The notes under the pieces: generated by a model
Told to the model about the DNA's origin: nothing
What the model saw: the letters and a program-made list of their open reading frames with translations, nothing else
Databases searched by the model: none
Shown here: positions 17,803 to 28,500 of the stretch, piece by piece
How positions within the stretch are numbered: position 1 is the first letter of the stretch
Layout: each line of letters starts with the position of its first letter
NCBI GenBank assembly: GCA_008933835.1
Contig: WBUG01000001.1
Location: 1 to 64,000 of the forward strand
Direction: 5' to 3'
DNA from: Bacteroidota bacterium
GTDB taxonomy: Bacteria; Bacteroidota; Ignavibacteria; UBA10030; UBA8401
DNA: 64,000 nt
Translations under genes and position numbers: made by a program

Positions 17803-17836
17803 ACCGGTCGCCATCATCCTCCATTCGATGCCCACT

Positions 17837-20800
17837 ATGAAAAAGCTCATCGTCGCCCTGGCCCTCCTCACCGTCGCCGCCCGGGCCCAGTGGTATCCGG
17901 AACAGCAGGCCGAACGCGAACGCACCGCCTCCGCCATCCAGCGCGCCTCCGCTCTCCAGCCGAAGCATCCCTCCCGGCTTCTCGCTCGCGCGAAGGAATC
18001 CGGAAGCGCACCGTTGTGGAAGAGCGGTTCGCAGGCGGACCGGAAGTACTTCCTCATGAACGGCAACCTCATCGTCGGCAACATCTATAACTACGGCGGC
18101 ATCTCGCCCGGCGACGGACTGGTCCGGCATGTCAATAACATGGTCTGGCGCGGACTCGGCGACATCTATCAGTTCGGTCCCATCGTCGCGGCGGAAGTGA
18201 CCGACACCTCCGGCAAGGTCATCCACATCTCGTCGGACGCCATCAACGACACGTACGCGCGTGATTTCAATCCCTCCAACAACACCATCCTCTATGCGTG
18301 GCAGCCGCTTCCGGACTACGCCGATCCGGCGTCGCCGGTGATGGCCTCCAGCGGCGCGTTGGACCTCAGTCCGCGGGACGGAAAACCGGACAGCTGGCCG
18401 CGGCAGTGGTACAATCCCTCCAAGGGACAGTACGTGTGGCCCGGATACCTGCGGCAGGATGTTCCCAATGCCGACCTCGAAGTATTGTGGGGGATGGACG
18501 ACCGTGAGAACGATGAGTTCGCCTATTTCCCGTTCGGTACCGATACCATCGATGCGACGCTCAATAAACCGATCCGCGGCCTCGGCGTGAAGATGGAAGG
18601 TCGCGCGCTGCAATGGAGCAACGCGCTCGCGCAGAACACCATCTTCTTCGTCTACACCGCGCAGAACTACAGTACGCGCGACCTGTCCGACGTGTACTTC
18701 GGCATGTACGGCGATATCGACGTCGGTGGCGGCTCGCCGGAGAATCAGGACGACCTCGGGTTCTTCATCTCGCCGCTGGACACGGTCATCCGCGGCACCA
18801 CCACACCCATTCCGCTCTACTCCCGCAACATCGTCTATCTGTGGGACAACGACTTCAAGGGAGAGCTCGGCCTCCGGACGCACTACACGGCGTGCAAGTT
18901 CCTCGAGAGCCCGGGAAATCCGAACGACGGGAAGGACAATGACGGCGACAACCTGTCCGACGAAAGCCAGACCAACGGTCTGGACGACGACGGCGACTGG
19001 CGTGCGGCGTCGGACGACGTCGGCATCGACGGCGTTCCCGAGACCGGCGACTTCGGCGAGAACGACGGCATCCCGACGCCGGGAGTGAAGCGGGCGGACG
19101 GCACAGTGGACGAACTGCGCCCCGGCGAACCGAACTTCGAACTGACCGACCTCGACGAATCGGACCAGATCGGACTGACCTCGTTCCGGAGCTGGCGCTG
19201 GACGGAGCGGCTCCTGCGCGATGACGAAGCGACGTGGTATCTGCTCGATTCAGGCTTCGTGGACAATTCCATCCCGAACTTCAGCGACGTCATCTTCCAG
19301 TACGGCTCCGGCCGCATCCGCCTGAACAAGCGCGGGACCGACGGTTCCATCAAGCGCTTCTCCATCGCGCTGCTGATGGGTGTGGACCTGAACGACCTGC
19401 TCACCACCGCGCAGACGGTGCAGCTCATCTACAACCAGAACTACCAGTTCTACCGGCCGCCGGACAAACCGACCGTGGTGGCGGTGCCGGGGGACAAGAA
19501 GGTGACGCTGTACTGGGACAACGTCGCCGAGAGCAGCGTCGATCCCATCGCCGGCGAGGACTTCGAGGGATACGTCATCTACCGGAGCACCGATCCGCAG
19601 TTTTCCGACATCAACACCGTCACGGACGGGAAGGGGACTCCTATCCTCTATGCGCCGCTCACGAACAGCATCGGCGTGGAGGCGAAGTTCGACATCGCGA
19701 AGCGGCCCGAACCGTGGACCGACATCAACAACAACAAGAAGTACGACGGCGGCGAACCGTACGTCGACGTGAACCTGAACGGCAAGTGGGACGCCGTGAT
19801 CGAGGACTACTGGAAGGGGTATTCGCCGGTGGCGTACGCGGACCGCGGCGTGAAGTACTACCTCGGCGACAACACGGGTCTCGTGCACATGTACGTCGAC
19901 TCCAACAACGTCATCAACGGGCAGACGTACTACTACGCCGTCGTGGCGTACGACCACGGCGATTCGCTGAAGGTGCCGCCGACCGAGACCACCAAGCGCA
20001 TCAACATCGACCCCATCACGTCGCAGCTCATCTTCGACCATAACACCGTACAGGTGGTCCCCGGTCCGCGGGTGAGCGGATACATCGACGCGACGCTGAC
20101 CGGCACGGGGCCGAACAGACTGTCGCGGGAGTCCGGCACCGGCACCGGCTTCGTCGGCATCAGCATCATCGACGACCTGGCGGTGAAGGACCAGGCGTCC
20201 TACCGGCTCGAGTTCCGCGATTCGCTCAAGACCGGCTCGACGACCGCGGCGCAGCTGAACTACTTCATCCTGAAACTGACGCCGGAGACCTACACCACGA
20301 CGCTCATCGACACGAACTTCGTCAAAATGGGGGTGACGCATCTCTCCGACGATTCCGTGCTCACCGTGGTGAACACCGCCACCGGACAGGTGTACATCAA
20401 GGAGACCGACTTCGTGGTGGACACGCTGCGCGGTCTGTTCCGGAAGACCGCCACCGGTGCGATGTCGTCGCTGGAAGGACCGTTCACCATCACCTACCGG
20501 CGCTATCCGCAGCCCGCCAGCACGTACCTGAACATGGAAGAGGCGAATCCGGTGTTCGACGGAATGAAGCTCTTCGTCCGCAACGAACCCCTCTCCATGG
20601 ACTCCCTCCGGAGCCGCTTCATCATCGACCAGAAGAAGATCGGCTTCGTCGTGAACAAGCCCAGCATCGGCGTCGAGAAGGTGGCACCGCTGGACATCCA
20701 GATCCAGTTCAACCGGCTGGACACCAACGCCTCCGGTGCCTATCTCTTCCCGGGGGACACGATGCTCAACACCTCGGTGCAGAAACGCATCCAGACGCCG

Positions 20801-21424
20801 TTCAAGGTCGTGAACAACACCAACGATCCGGTCCGGGCCGCCATTCCGATCGAGGCCATCGTACGCGAGAACCGGGTGAACAACAAGTGGGAATACGGCG
20901 AGGCCATCGTCTTCCGCACACCGCCGCCGTACCGCACCGTCTCGAACAACACCATGTTCCAGGTGACGTTCACCCTGAAGGACTCATCGTACGTGGCGGG
21001 GGGCGAAGTGTTCCAATTCCTTACACGGCAGCCGTTCAACTCGTCCGACAAGTTCACCTTCACCACGGCGGCCGGGCGCTTCAGTCCGGAACTCGCTTCA
21101 CGGCAGCTGGACCGCATCCGCGTCGTACCGAACCCGTACGTGGCGGTGAACGACATCGAACCGACGGACCGTCTGCCCGGCACCACCCGGGGGAGCCGCC
21201 GCATCTACTTCGAGCATCTGCCGGCACTGTGCACCATCCGCATCTTCACGCTCTCGGGCGAACTCGTGCGCGAACTGCACCATAGCTCGAACGTGGACAA
21301 CGGGCGGGAGTACTGGGACCTGCTGAACCGCGACAACCTCGGCGTGGCGTACGGCGTGTACTTCGCCCACATCGACGCGCCGGGCGTCGGCGAGAAGATC
21401 GTCAAATTCGCTCTGATCAAATAA
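17837..21424 (+). CDS. Giant secreted protein with Asp-rich repeats and T9SS-like C-terminus, cassette 1
   Basis: 1195 residues. Signal MKKLIVALALLTVAARAQ. Residues about 360-415 contain Asp/Asn/Gly-rich segments (NDGKDNDGDNLSDE, DDVGIDGVPETGDFGENDG) like calcium-binding thrombospondin-3 or EF-hand loops. Around 550-590 is an FN3-like strand pair (KKVTLYWDNV, DFEGYVIYRST). The last about 100 residues (VVPNPYVAVND, CTIRIFTLSGELVREL, KIVKFALIK) match a T9SS-type sorting domain variant. ATG at 17837 gives the cleanest signal; 17828 is an alternative. It is paralogous along its length to the product at 25542. Function is unknown; secretion to the surface is inferred from the C-terminus and from the flanking PorV-like gene. 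Confidence 0.83.
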   Translation: MKKLIVALALLTVAARAQWYPEQQAERERTASAIQRASALQPKHPSRLLARAKESGSAPLWKSGSQADRKYFLMNGNLIVGNIYNYGGISPGDGLVRHVNNMVWRGLGDIYQFGPIVAAEVTDTSGKVIHISSDAINDTYARDFNPSNNTILYAWQPLPDYADPASPVMASSGALDLSPRDGKPDSWPRQWYNPSKGQYVWPGYLRQDVPNADLEVLWGMDDRENDEFAYFPFGTDTIDATLNKPIRGLGVKMEGRALQWSNALAQNTIFFVYTAQNYSTRDLSDVYFGMYGDIDVGGGSPENQDDLGFFISPLDTVIRGTTTPIPLYSRNIVYLWDNDFKGELGLRTHYTACKFLESPGNPNDGKDNDGDNLSDESQTNGLDDDGDWRAASDDVGIDGVPETGDFGENDGIPTPGVKRADGTVDELRPGEPNFELTDLDESDQIGLTSFRSWRWTERLLRDDEATWYLLDSGFVDNSIPNFSDVIFQYGSGRIRLNKRGTDGSIKRFSIALLMGVDLNDLLTTAQTVQLIYNQNYQFYRPPDKPTVVAVPGDKKVTLYWDNVAESSVDPIAGEDFEGYVIYRSTDPQFSDINTVTDGKGTPILYAPLTNSIGVEAKFDIAKRPEPWTDINNNKKYDGGEPYVDVNLNGKWDAVIEDYWKGYSPVAYADRGVKYYLGDNTGLVHMYVDSNNVINGQTYYYAVVAYDHGDSLKVPPTETTKRINIDPITSQLIFDHNTVQVVPGPRVSGYIDATLTGTGPNRLSRESGTGTGFVGISIIDDLAVKDQASYRLEFRDSLKTGSTTAAQLNYFILKLTPETYTTTLIDTNFVKMGVTHLSDDSVLTVVNTATGQVYIKETDFVVDTLRGLFRKTATGAMSSLEGPFTITYRRYPQPASTYLNMEEANPVFDGMKLFVRNEPLSMDSLRSRFIIDQKKIGFVVNKPSIGVEKVAPLDIQIQFNRLDTNASGAYLFPGDTMLNTSVQKRIQTPFKVVNNTNDPVRAAIPIEAIVRENRVNNKWEYGEAIVFRTPPPYRTVSNNTMFQVTFTLKDSSYVAGGEVFQFLTRQPFNSSDKFTFTTAAGRFSPELASRQLDRIRVVPNPYVAVNDIEPTDRLPGTTRGSRRIYFEHLPALCTIRIFTLSGELVRELHHSSNVDNGREYWDLLNRDNLGVAYGVYFAHIDAPGVGEKIVKFALIK

Positions 21425-21440
21425 ACGCGAAGGCCTGCGT

Positions 21441-22472
21441 ATGAACGGTTCTATGAACATCCGCTTCGTCCTCACACTGCTGCTGTTGCTCGCGTTCCGC
21501 CAGACCGGCGCGGCGCAGGCGGCGGTGATGACCAAAACAGGGACCACCGCCGCGTCGTTCCTCAAGATCGGCATGGGCGCCCGCGCCCTCGGCATGGGGG
21601 CCGCCTATACCGCCGTCTCCAACGACATCTCCGGCATCTACTGGAACCCCGCCGGCCTCGGTTTCGCGACCGCCGGCGAGGCCGCGTTCAACCATGTGGA
21701 CTGGATCCTCGACACCCGTTACGACTTCGCCGCCGCGACGGTGGTGCTGGACGGCATCGGCACCGTCGGCGTGAGCTTCTCCACGATGGGCGTGGGGGAC
21801 ATGTTCGTCACCACCACCGCGATGCCCGAAGGGACCGGCGAACGCTTCACCGCCGGCGGCACGATGTTCGGGCTGCTGTACTCACGGAACCTCACGGACA
21901 AGTTCTCCATCGGATTCAACGTGAAGTACATCCGCGAGCATGTGTGGAACATGTCCGCACAGAGCGTCGGCATCGACGTCGGTACGCTCTACATCGCCCC
22001 GGTGCTCAACGGACTCCGCATCGGTGCGAGCATGTCCAACTTCGGTCCGAAAATGCGGCTCGAAGGGCGCGACAACCTGGTGCTGGTGAAGACCGGCGCC
22101 GGCGGGAAGAACATCGTGAACGCCGAGTACGAGCTGGACAGTTACGATCTGCCGCTCATCTTCCGCGCAGGCATCGCCACGGACGTGCTGCGGATGGAGA
22201 ACAACCGCATCACCGTGGCGGTGGATGCGGTGCATCCCAACGACAACACCGAGTACGTGAACTCGGGCCTCGAATACAATTTCGGCAACATCATTTCGCT
22301 GCGCGGCGGCTGGAAATCGGCCTTCGAACGGGGCGGGGAGCAGGGGCTGACGCTGGGCGGCGGTCTGCAGTACGTCTTCTCCGAACCGCTCGAACTGCTG
22401 GTGGATTATGCCTATCAGGATTTCGGACGACTGAAGGAAGTGCACTATTTCACGTTCAGCATCCGGTTCTGA
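21441..22472 (+). CDS. PorV/PorQ-family outer membrane protein, cassette 1
   Basis: 343 residues. Signal peptide about 25 residues, then the family hallmark SFLKIGMGARALGMGAAYTAVSNDISGIYWNPAGL, a FadL-like 14-strand barrel and a terminal Phe (YFTFSIRF). PorV shuttles T9SS cargo from the translocon to the attachment complex in Porphyromonas. Placement right after a giant T9SS-type protein suggests a dedicated shuttle; this is inference. The chosen ATG is 16 bases after the previous stop; an alternative in-frame ATG at 21453 would also keep the signal. Confidence 0.85.
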   Translation: MNGSMNIRFVLTLLLLLAFRQTGAAQAAVMTKTGTTAASFLKIGMGARALGMGAAYTAVSNDISGIYWNPAGLGFATAGEAAFNHVDWILDTRYDFAAATVVLDGIGTVGVSFSTMGVGDMFVTTTAMPEGTGERFTAGGTMFGLLYSRNLTDKFSIGFNVKYIREHVWNMSAQSVGIDVGTLYIAPVLNGLRIGASMSNFGPKMRLEGRDNLVLVKTGAGGKNIVNAEYELDSYDLPLIFRAGIATDVLRMENNRITVAVDAVHPNDNTEYVNSGLEYNFGNIISLRGGWKSAFERGGEQGLTLGGGLQYVFSEPLELLVDYAYQDFGRLKEVHYFTFSIRF

Positions 22473-22484
22473 CGTACGGACTCC

Positions 22485-22513
22485 TTGACACGGCACCGAC
22501 CTTTGTCTATATT
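22485..22513 (+). promoter_or_regulatory. Consensus sigma70-type promoter of cassette 2
   Basis: -35 TTGACA (22485-22490), 17-bp spacer, -10 TATATT (22508-22513), the same hexamers and spacing as the cassette 1 promoter. The leader is about 40 nt. Confidence 0.78.
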
Positions 22514-22560
22514 CATTAGATTTTTCAATCCTTTCCTTCACTTTTGAACGGACCGGTTCT

Positions 22561-25509
22561 ATGGTACACCGCGGTGTTGTTCTGTTCCTCGCACTCCTGT
22601 CCCTCCTCACCTCGTCCACCTTCGCCGGCACCACCGGAAAGATCGCCGGCAAAGTGACCGATGCCAAGACGAGGGAAGGAATTCCGTCCGCCATCGTGAC
22701 GGTCGTCGGTACGTCGCTCGGAGCGGCGGCGGACTTCGACGGCAATTACGTCATCGTCAACGTCCCGCCCGGCACCTATTCCGTCTCCGTGTCGTACGTC
22801 GGTTACCAGTCCACCCGCGTGAACAACGTCGGCGTGAACGTGGACTACACCACCACGCTCAACATCCAGATGCGTGAATCATCGGTGGAGCTCGGCGAGG
22901 TGGTGGTGGAAGGGGAGCGGAATCCGCTCATCCGTCAGGACCAGACGAATCCGGTCGTGGCGGTCTCGTCCGAAAGCTTCCAGACGCTTCCGGTGACGAC
23001 CATCAGCGAGGTCATCGGCCTGCAGGCGGGCGTGGTGACGTCGGACGACGGTCTGCTCCACATCCGCGGCGGACGGTCCAACGAGATCGCCTTCACGCTC
23101 AACGGCATCTCGGTGAACAACCCGTACGACAACTACAGCTCGGTCGGCGTGGCGACGAACGCGGTGCAGGAAGTGACCGTCTCCACCGGAACGTTCAGCG
23201 CCGAGTACGGCAACGCGCTCTCCGGCGTCGTGAACTACGTGACCAAGGAGGGGGGACAGAAGTTCTCCGGCAGCCTCCGGGCCCTCACCGGCGACTACTA
23301 CACGACGAATCAGGATGTGTTCCCGCACCTCAATGCCTATCAGCCGTTCAACAACGCGCGGGGCGAGGTCACGCTCGGCGGCCCGCTCCTCTTGGACAAC
23401 CTCTCCTTCTATGTCTCCGGCGTGTTCGACCGGAGCAACGGGTACCTCTACGGCAACCGCATCTACAATCCGACCGATTTCTACGTGACGCGCGACGAGT
23501 TCACGAAACGGATCGTGCTGCTCGATTCGAGCGGCGCCGTCGCGAACGATCCGAACAATGCCGGGTTCCCGCTCTACGGGAACGACCCTCGGCTCGGCTC
23601 CAACAGCGCACCGTACTACTTCAATCCGTTGAACCGGTCGATGGGATACCGTCTCTCGGACGGCTACCTGCGTCCCACCTTCGATCCGCTCGGCCGTCCC
23701 ACCGGTGACAGCGCGCTGGTGCCGCTCAACACCAGTGAATCGTTCAACATCCAGGGGAACGTCTCGTTCAGGCTCACGTCGACCATGAAACTGAAGTACG
23801 AGGCGGTGTACGATCAAGCGGAGAGCAAGGACGCCCTGTACTATTCCTACCGGTACAACCCCGACGGCCGGCCGACGAACTACAGCAACGGCCTGGTGCA
23901 GGCGTTGGACTGGACGCACACGCTGAGCAACGCGGCGTTCTATACGGTGAAGGCCTCCCTGAGCCGGACGGAGGACAAGACCTACACGTACGAGGACATC
24001 AACGATCCGCGCTACCTGCCGGGGTTCTACCAGACGACGCTGCCGAACACGAGCTTCCTCACCGGCGGCACCTCTCTCACGCGCGTCTTCCGCAGCACCG
24101 AGTCCATGGGTGCGAAGTTCGACATGCAGGCGCAGATGTACGACATCCATGAAGTGAAGTTCGGCGCCGAACTCCGGATGCACACGGTGAAGTACGAAGG
24201 GTATGCGCTCCAGTTCTACAACCTCAAGAACGGCCAGGTGCTGGACGACTTCCAGGACCTGTACGACGACAGCGTGCAGTATGCGGCCCGTATCCCGGGC
24301 GTGGACGCCGGATACACCTCCTACAACCGCACCCCGACGCAAGTGTCCGTGTATGTGCAGGACAAGATCGAGCTCGAGAAGTCCTTCATCCTCAACGCCG
24401 GTCTTCGGTACGAGTACTTCGATCCCAGCGCGAACTACAATCCGGAACTGAGCCAGGAGTATTCCGATCTCGGCATCGTCTACGTGACGAAGGGGCTCAA
24501 GTCGGCCGAGAAACAGCATACCATCAGTCCGCGCATCAGCATGGCGTATCCCATCACGGACCAGGGTGTCATCCGGTTCTCGTACGGCCACTTCTATCAG
24601 CTCGGCAACCTCTCGTCGCTCTACACCAATCCCAACTTCCGCGCGGCGGGTACCCGGCCGACCTTCGGCAACGCCAACGTCCGGCCGCAGAAGAGCGTCC
24701 AGTACGAGCTCGGGTTGCAGCAGGGGCTCACGCCGGACCTCCGGTTGGAGATCGTCGGCTTCTATAAGGACGTCCGCGACTACCTCTTCTCGCAGATCAT
24801 CAAGGCGGGGAAGGGGGACATCGAGTACCGCATCCTGACGAACCTCGACTACGCCAACTCGCGCGGCATCACGGTGTCGATGTTCCAGCGCCGTGCGCCG
24901 GGGAGCATCTTCTCGTCGTCCATCGACTATACGTTCGCGGTGGCGGAAGGCAACCGCACCGAACCGCTGGAGGACTTCTTCTACAGCGAGCTCTCGAACA
25001 AGTCCACCGAGACCTTCCTCGTGCCGCTGGACTTCGACCGCACGCATACGCTCAACACCACGCTCACGCTCTCCGAACCGGACGACTACACGGTGAGCAG
25101 CACCGTCCGGATGCAGACCGGTTCTCCGTACACCGCGAGCATCCCGACCAGTCTCACGACGCAGCTGTCGCAGTTCATCCAGAACAGTTCCACCAAGCCG
25201 TTCCAATGGTCCGTGGACCTGAAGGTGGAGAAGTACTTCCTCGCCGGCGGACTGCGGTACTCGGTGTTCGTGCTGGTGGACAATCTGTTCAACACCGAGA
25301 ACGAGATCGCCGTGTACTCCAACAGCGGCAAGGCCATCTATAATGCGGACCAGGTCGCCAATCCGACCCAGTTCCAGGAACTCCGGAACCGCATCAGCCG
25401 CGGCGATGTCGGGCTCATTCCCGTCTCCGCCGTGGACGACTATTTCAAGAACCCGCAGAACCTGAGCCGTCCGCGGCTCATCCGGTTCGGTCTGTCGGTG
25501 CTCTTCTGA
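22561..25509 (+). CDS. TonB-dependent receptor, cassette 2
   Basis: 982 residues, a paralogue of the receptor at 15133. Signal about 22 residues, regulatory-like domain (GTTGKIAGKVTDAKTREGIPSA), plug with LHIRGGRSNEIAFTLNGISVNNP and a barrel ending LIRFGLSVLF. It is longer than its partner mainly because of an extended extracellular loop region around residues 290-400. Shared stretches such as QELSV/QEVTVSTGTF..AEYGNALSGVV and the late barrel RPQKSVQYELGLQQ show common descent. No SusD gene follows. The substrate is unknown. Confidence 0.9.
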   Translation: MVHRGVVLFLALLSLLTSSTFAGTTGKIAGKVTDAKTREGIPSAIVTVVGTSLGAAADFDGNYVIVNVPPGTYSVSVSYVGYQSTRVNNVGVNVDYTTTLNIQMRESSVELGEVVVEGERNPLIRQDQTNPVVAVSSESFQTLPVTTISEVIGLQAGVVTSDDGLLHIRGGRSNEIAFTLNGISVNNPYDNYSSVGVATNAVQEVTVSTGTFSAEYGNALSGVVNYVTKEGGQKFSGSLRALTGDYYTTNQDVFPHLNAYQPFNNARGEVTLGGPLLLDNLSFYVSGVFDRSNGYLYGNRIYNPTDFYVTRDEFTKRIVLLDSSGAVANDPNNAGFPLYGNDPRLGSNSAPYYFNPLNRSMGYRLSDGYLRPTFDPLGRPTGDSALVPLNTSESFNIQGNVSFRLTSTMKLKYEAVYDQAESKDALYYSYRYNPDGRPTNYSNGLVQALDWTHTLSNAAFYTVKASLSRTEDKTYTYEDINDPRYLPGFYQTTLPNTSFLTGGTSLTRVFRSTESMGAKFDMQAQMYDIHEVKFGAELRMHTVKYEGYALQFYNLKNGQVLDDFQDLYDDSVQYAARIPGVDAGYTSYNRTPTQVSVYVQDKIELEKSFILNAGLRYEYFDPSANYNPELSQEYSDLGIVYVTKGLKSAEKQHTISPRISMAYPITDQGVIRFSYGHFYQLGNLSSLYTNPNFRAAGTRPTFGNANVRPQKSVQYELGLQQGLTPDLRLEIVGFYKDVRDYLFSQIIKAGKGDIEYRILTNLDYANSRGITVSMFQRRAPGSIFSSSIDYTFAVAEGNRTEPLEDFFYSELSNKSTETFLVPLDFDRTHTLNTTLTLSEPDDYTVSSTVRMQTGSPYTASIPTSLTTQLSQFIQNSSTKPFQWSVDLKVEKYFLAGGLRYSVFVLVDNLFNTENEIAVYSNSGKAIYNADQVANPTQFQELRNRISRGDVGLIPVSAVDDYFKNPQNLSRPRLIRFGLSVLF

Positions 25510-25541
25510 ACGTGAATGTCATGAACAAAGGACTTCGTCGC

Positions 25542-28500
25542 ATGAAAAACGGCATCCTCGCCTTCCTGCTCTTTCTCACCGTCGCCACTGCGCAGGAGAA
25601 GATCGACTTCCGCACGGTCGATGTGAAGTACCTCAACGCCGCCCAGCTCCGCGAGTTCAAGCGCTGGAGGGACGACCAGTTCCGCCTGATGAAGGCCACG
25701 GGGCTTCAATCCGAGGTCAAAAGTCTCATCATCCAGGGGAACAAGATCCGTTCCATCATCTATAATACCGGTGCCATCAGCAATCCGGGCGTCACGGGCA
25801 ACGTGCTCGATCTCGTATGGAACGGTCTGGGGTACGGCTACGAGTTCGGACCGCTCGCCGGCGCGCGGGTTCCCCGCTCCACCGTGCCGGGCGATTCCGT
25901 GAGCATCGTCATCGACGGATTCGGCGGCGCCAACCGCAGCACGGCGGACGGCGATTTCGCCCCCGACGGCGTCACCAAGTGGGGATGGCTGCCGGTGCCC
26001 GGGTACTCCGCTCCGGGACAGAACGATGTGGCGAGCTGGGGCGCACGCACCTCGGACCTTCGCATCCGCCCGTCCTCCTGGCCGGAATCGTGGTACAATT
26101 CGATCATCGGCGAGTACATCTATCCGTCGTTCCTCGGCGGCAACGCGACCGTACCGGACGAGGAAGTGTACTACGTCGTCGATGATTCGACCGACAAAGA
26201 GTTCGACTACCTTCCCATCGCCTCCATTCCGGCGCATGGCGGTCTCGGGCTCGATCTGGAAGTGCGCACCATGCAGTTCGCCAATCCGCTCGCGGAGGAC
26301 ATCATCTTCCTCGTCTACACGGCGGCGATGGACCAGCGGGCGAAGAAGGTGGACAAGATGTTCTTCGGCATGTTCGGCGATCCGCACATCGGCGGACCGA
26401 ACAACTTCGGCGATGACGCCGCCTCGTTCATCCCCGGCAAGGCAATCGGACTGCCGCAGTTCGACCAGCTGCTCGACATCGACGGGAAGACGGTGACGCA
26501 GCGGGCGCGGAACATGGTGTACAGCTGGGATCCGAACGGCGGCGCCGACATCCCCACGATCCAGCCGGGATACTTCGGATACAAGTTCCTGGAAAGCCCC
26601 AACAACAGCGGCGACGGTCTGGACAACGACGACGACGGCATCACGGATGAAGGTCCGTTCAACGTGAAGGGCGCTTTCATCGACGGCATCACCCTGGCGC
26701 TCTCCACCGGCATCAGCGACACCGCCAAGTACATCGCCCTCTACGGTGCACCGAAACCGCGGTGGTCGGGGGACGAGGACGGCGACTGGAACAAGGAGAA
26801 CGACGATGTCGGCATCGACGGCATCGGCGGGACCGGCGATTACGGGGAAGGGGACGGTTTCCCGTCGCAGGCGTTCTACTCGGACCAGAACGGCAACGGA
26901 CTCTACGACGCCGGTGAACCTCTCGATACGATGCAGGTCCCTGGTTACGGGTGGGCCGGTTCGGAGCCGAACTTCGGTTTCCGCGATGTCAATGAATCGG
27001 ACCAGATCGGTCTCCGCAGTTTCTGGTCCCTCGTGTTCGGCGGCAACAACCGCCCGAAGAACGACAACCTGATGTATTCGTCCATCTCATCGGAGATGGA
27101 CACGGCCGCCTTGGCGCTGCTCTATCCCATCGATCCGGCGAACCTCGGCGACTACATCTTCCTGTACGGCAGCGGACCGTTCCCGATGGAACCGGGGCAC
27201 CGCGAACGTTTCTCCATCGCTCTGCTGATGGGTTCGGACCTGAAGGACCTGCTGTTGAACTCCGAAACGGCGCAGCTGGTGCTGGAAGCGAGCTACCGCT
27301 TCGCGCAGCCGCCGCCGAAGCCGAAGGTGACCGCCGTGGCGGGCGACGGACGGGTGACGCTGTACTGGGACACCAACGCCGAGGGCGCCCGCGATCCGTT
27401 CACCGGCAAGCAGGACTTCGAAGGGTACAAGATCTACCGCAGCCAGGATTATACGTTCAAGGACGTCTTCACCATCACGGACGGGAACGGGTATCCCTTC
27501 CTCGGAAAGGCTCTCTACGACGAGAAGGCCCGTAAATCGGCGCAGTGGCACCGGCCTTGGTCACAGGCGGAGCAGGATAAATACCTCGGCGGGTTCCATC
27601 CCGTGGAGTACCGCGGCCGCTTCATCAAGTACTACATGGGCGAACCGAGCGACCAGAGCGGTCTGCGGCATGAGTACGTCGATTCGACCGTCACGAACGG
27701 CGTCACATACTACTACGCGGTGGTGTCGTTCGACCACGGCGACGACAGTCTCCAGCTGCCTCCGTCCGAATCGCAGGCGGTCATCCAGCGCGATCCCACG
27801 ACGCAGCTCTTCAAGTACGACATCAACACCGTCGCCGCGACCCCGAACGACAAGGCGGCGGGCATCGTCAGTCCCATCCATGAGATCCAGAAGGGGATGA
27901 CGCTCACGCAGACCGCCGGCTCCGGCACCGGGAAGATGACGGTGAAGGTGCTGAACGAGGAACGTCTCGTGAAGAACCAGGTCCGCATCGACTTCGACAC
28001 CGTGCTCGTGAACAGCGTGAAGACCCTCGCCTACAGCGTGCTGCGCGAGGTGCCGGTGGTGGAGCAGTTCACGGGCAACGAGAACCTCTTCGTGAGCCTC
28101 GCGAACCGGAACATCGTTCCGGCGACCGTCCGGGTCTTCAACGGCCCCGATACGCTCGCCGCGCGCATCGCCGATTCGCTCATCCTCGTCGATTCCGCGG
28201 GCGGCCGTCTGCGGGCGCTGTCCGCCGGGGTGCTCCTAAAGACGAGGACGTACACGGCGTCGTACCTGTACTATCCGGTCATCGCCAGCACCGTCTTCGC
28301 GCAGGGTGACGCCAATCCGGTCTTCGACGGTGTGCGGCTCTACATTACCAACGACCCGCTCGCCATCGATTCGGCGAACAGCTTCTTCCTGCCGGCGCGT
28401 CCGAACGGACTGTCGTATTCGGTCGCCAATCCCACGCTGGGAGCGGTGCGGTACGCTCCGCTCGACATCCGAATCGACTTCGTGCAGTCCACCGCCGACA

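Noticed and set aside
22879-25206. 775-codon reverse-strand frame opposite the cassette 2 TonB receptor
   Set aside because: The translation is rich in Arg, Val and His with no domain pattern. It is the GC-rich shadow of a well-supported receptor.
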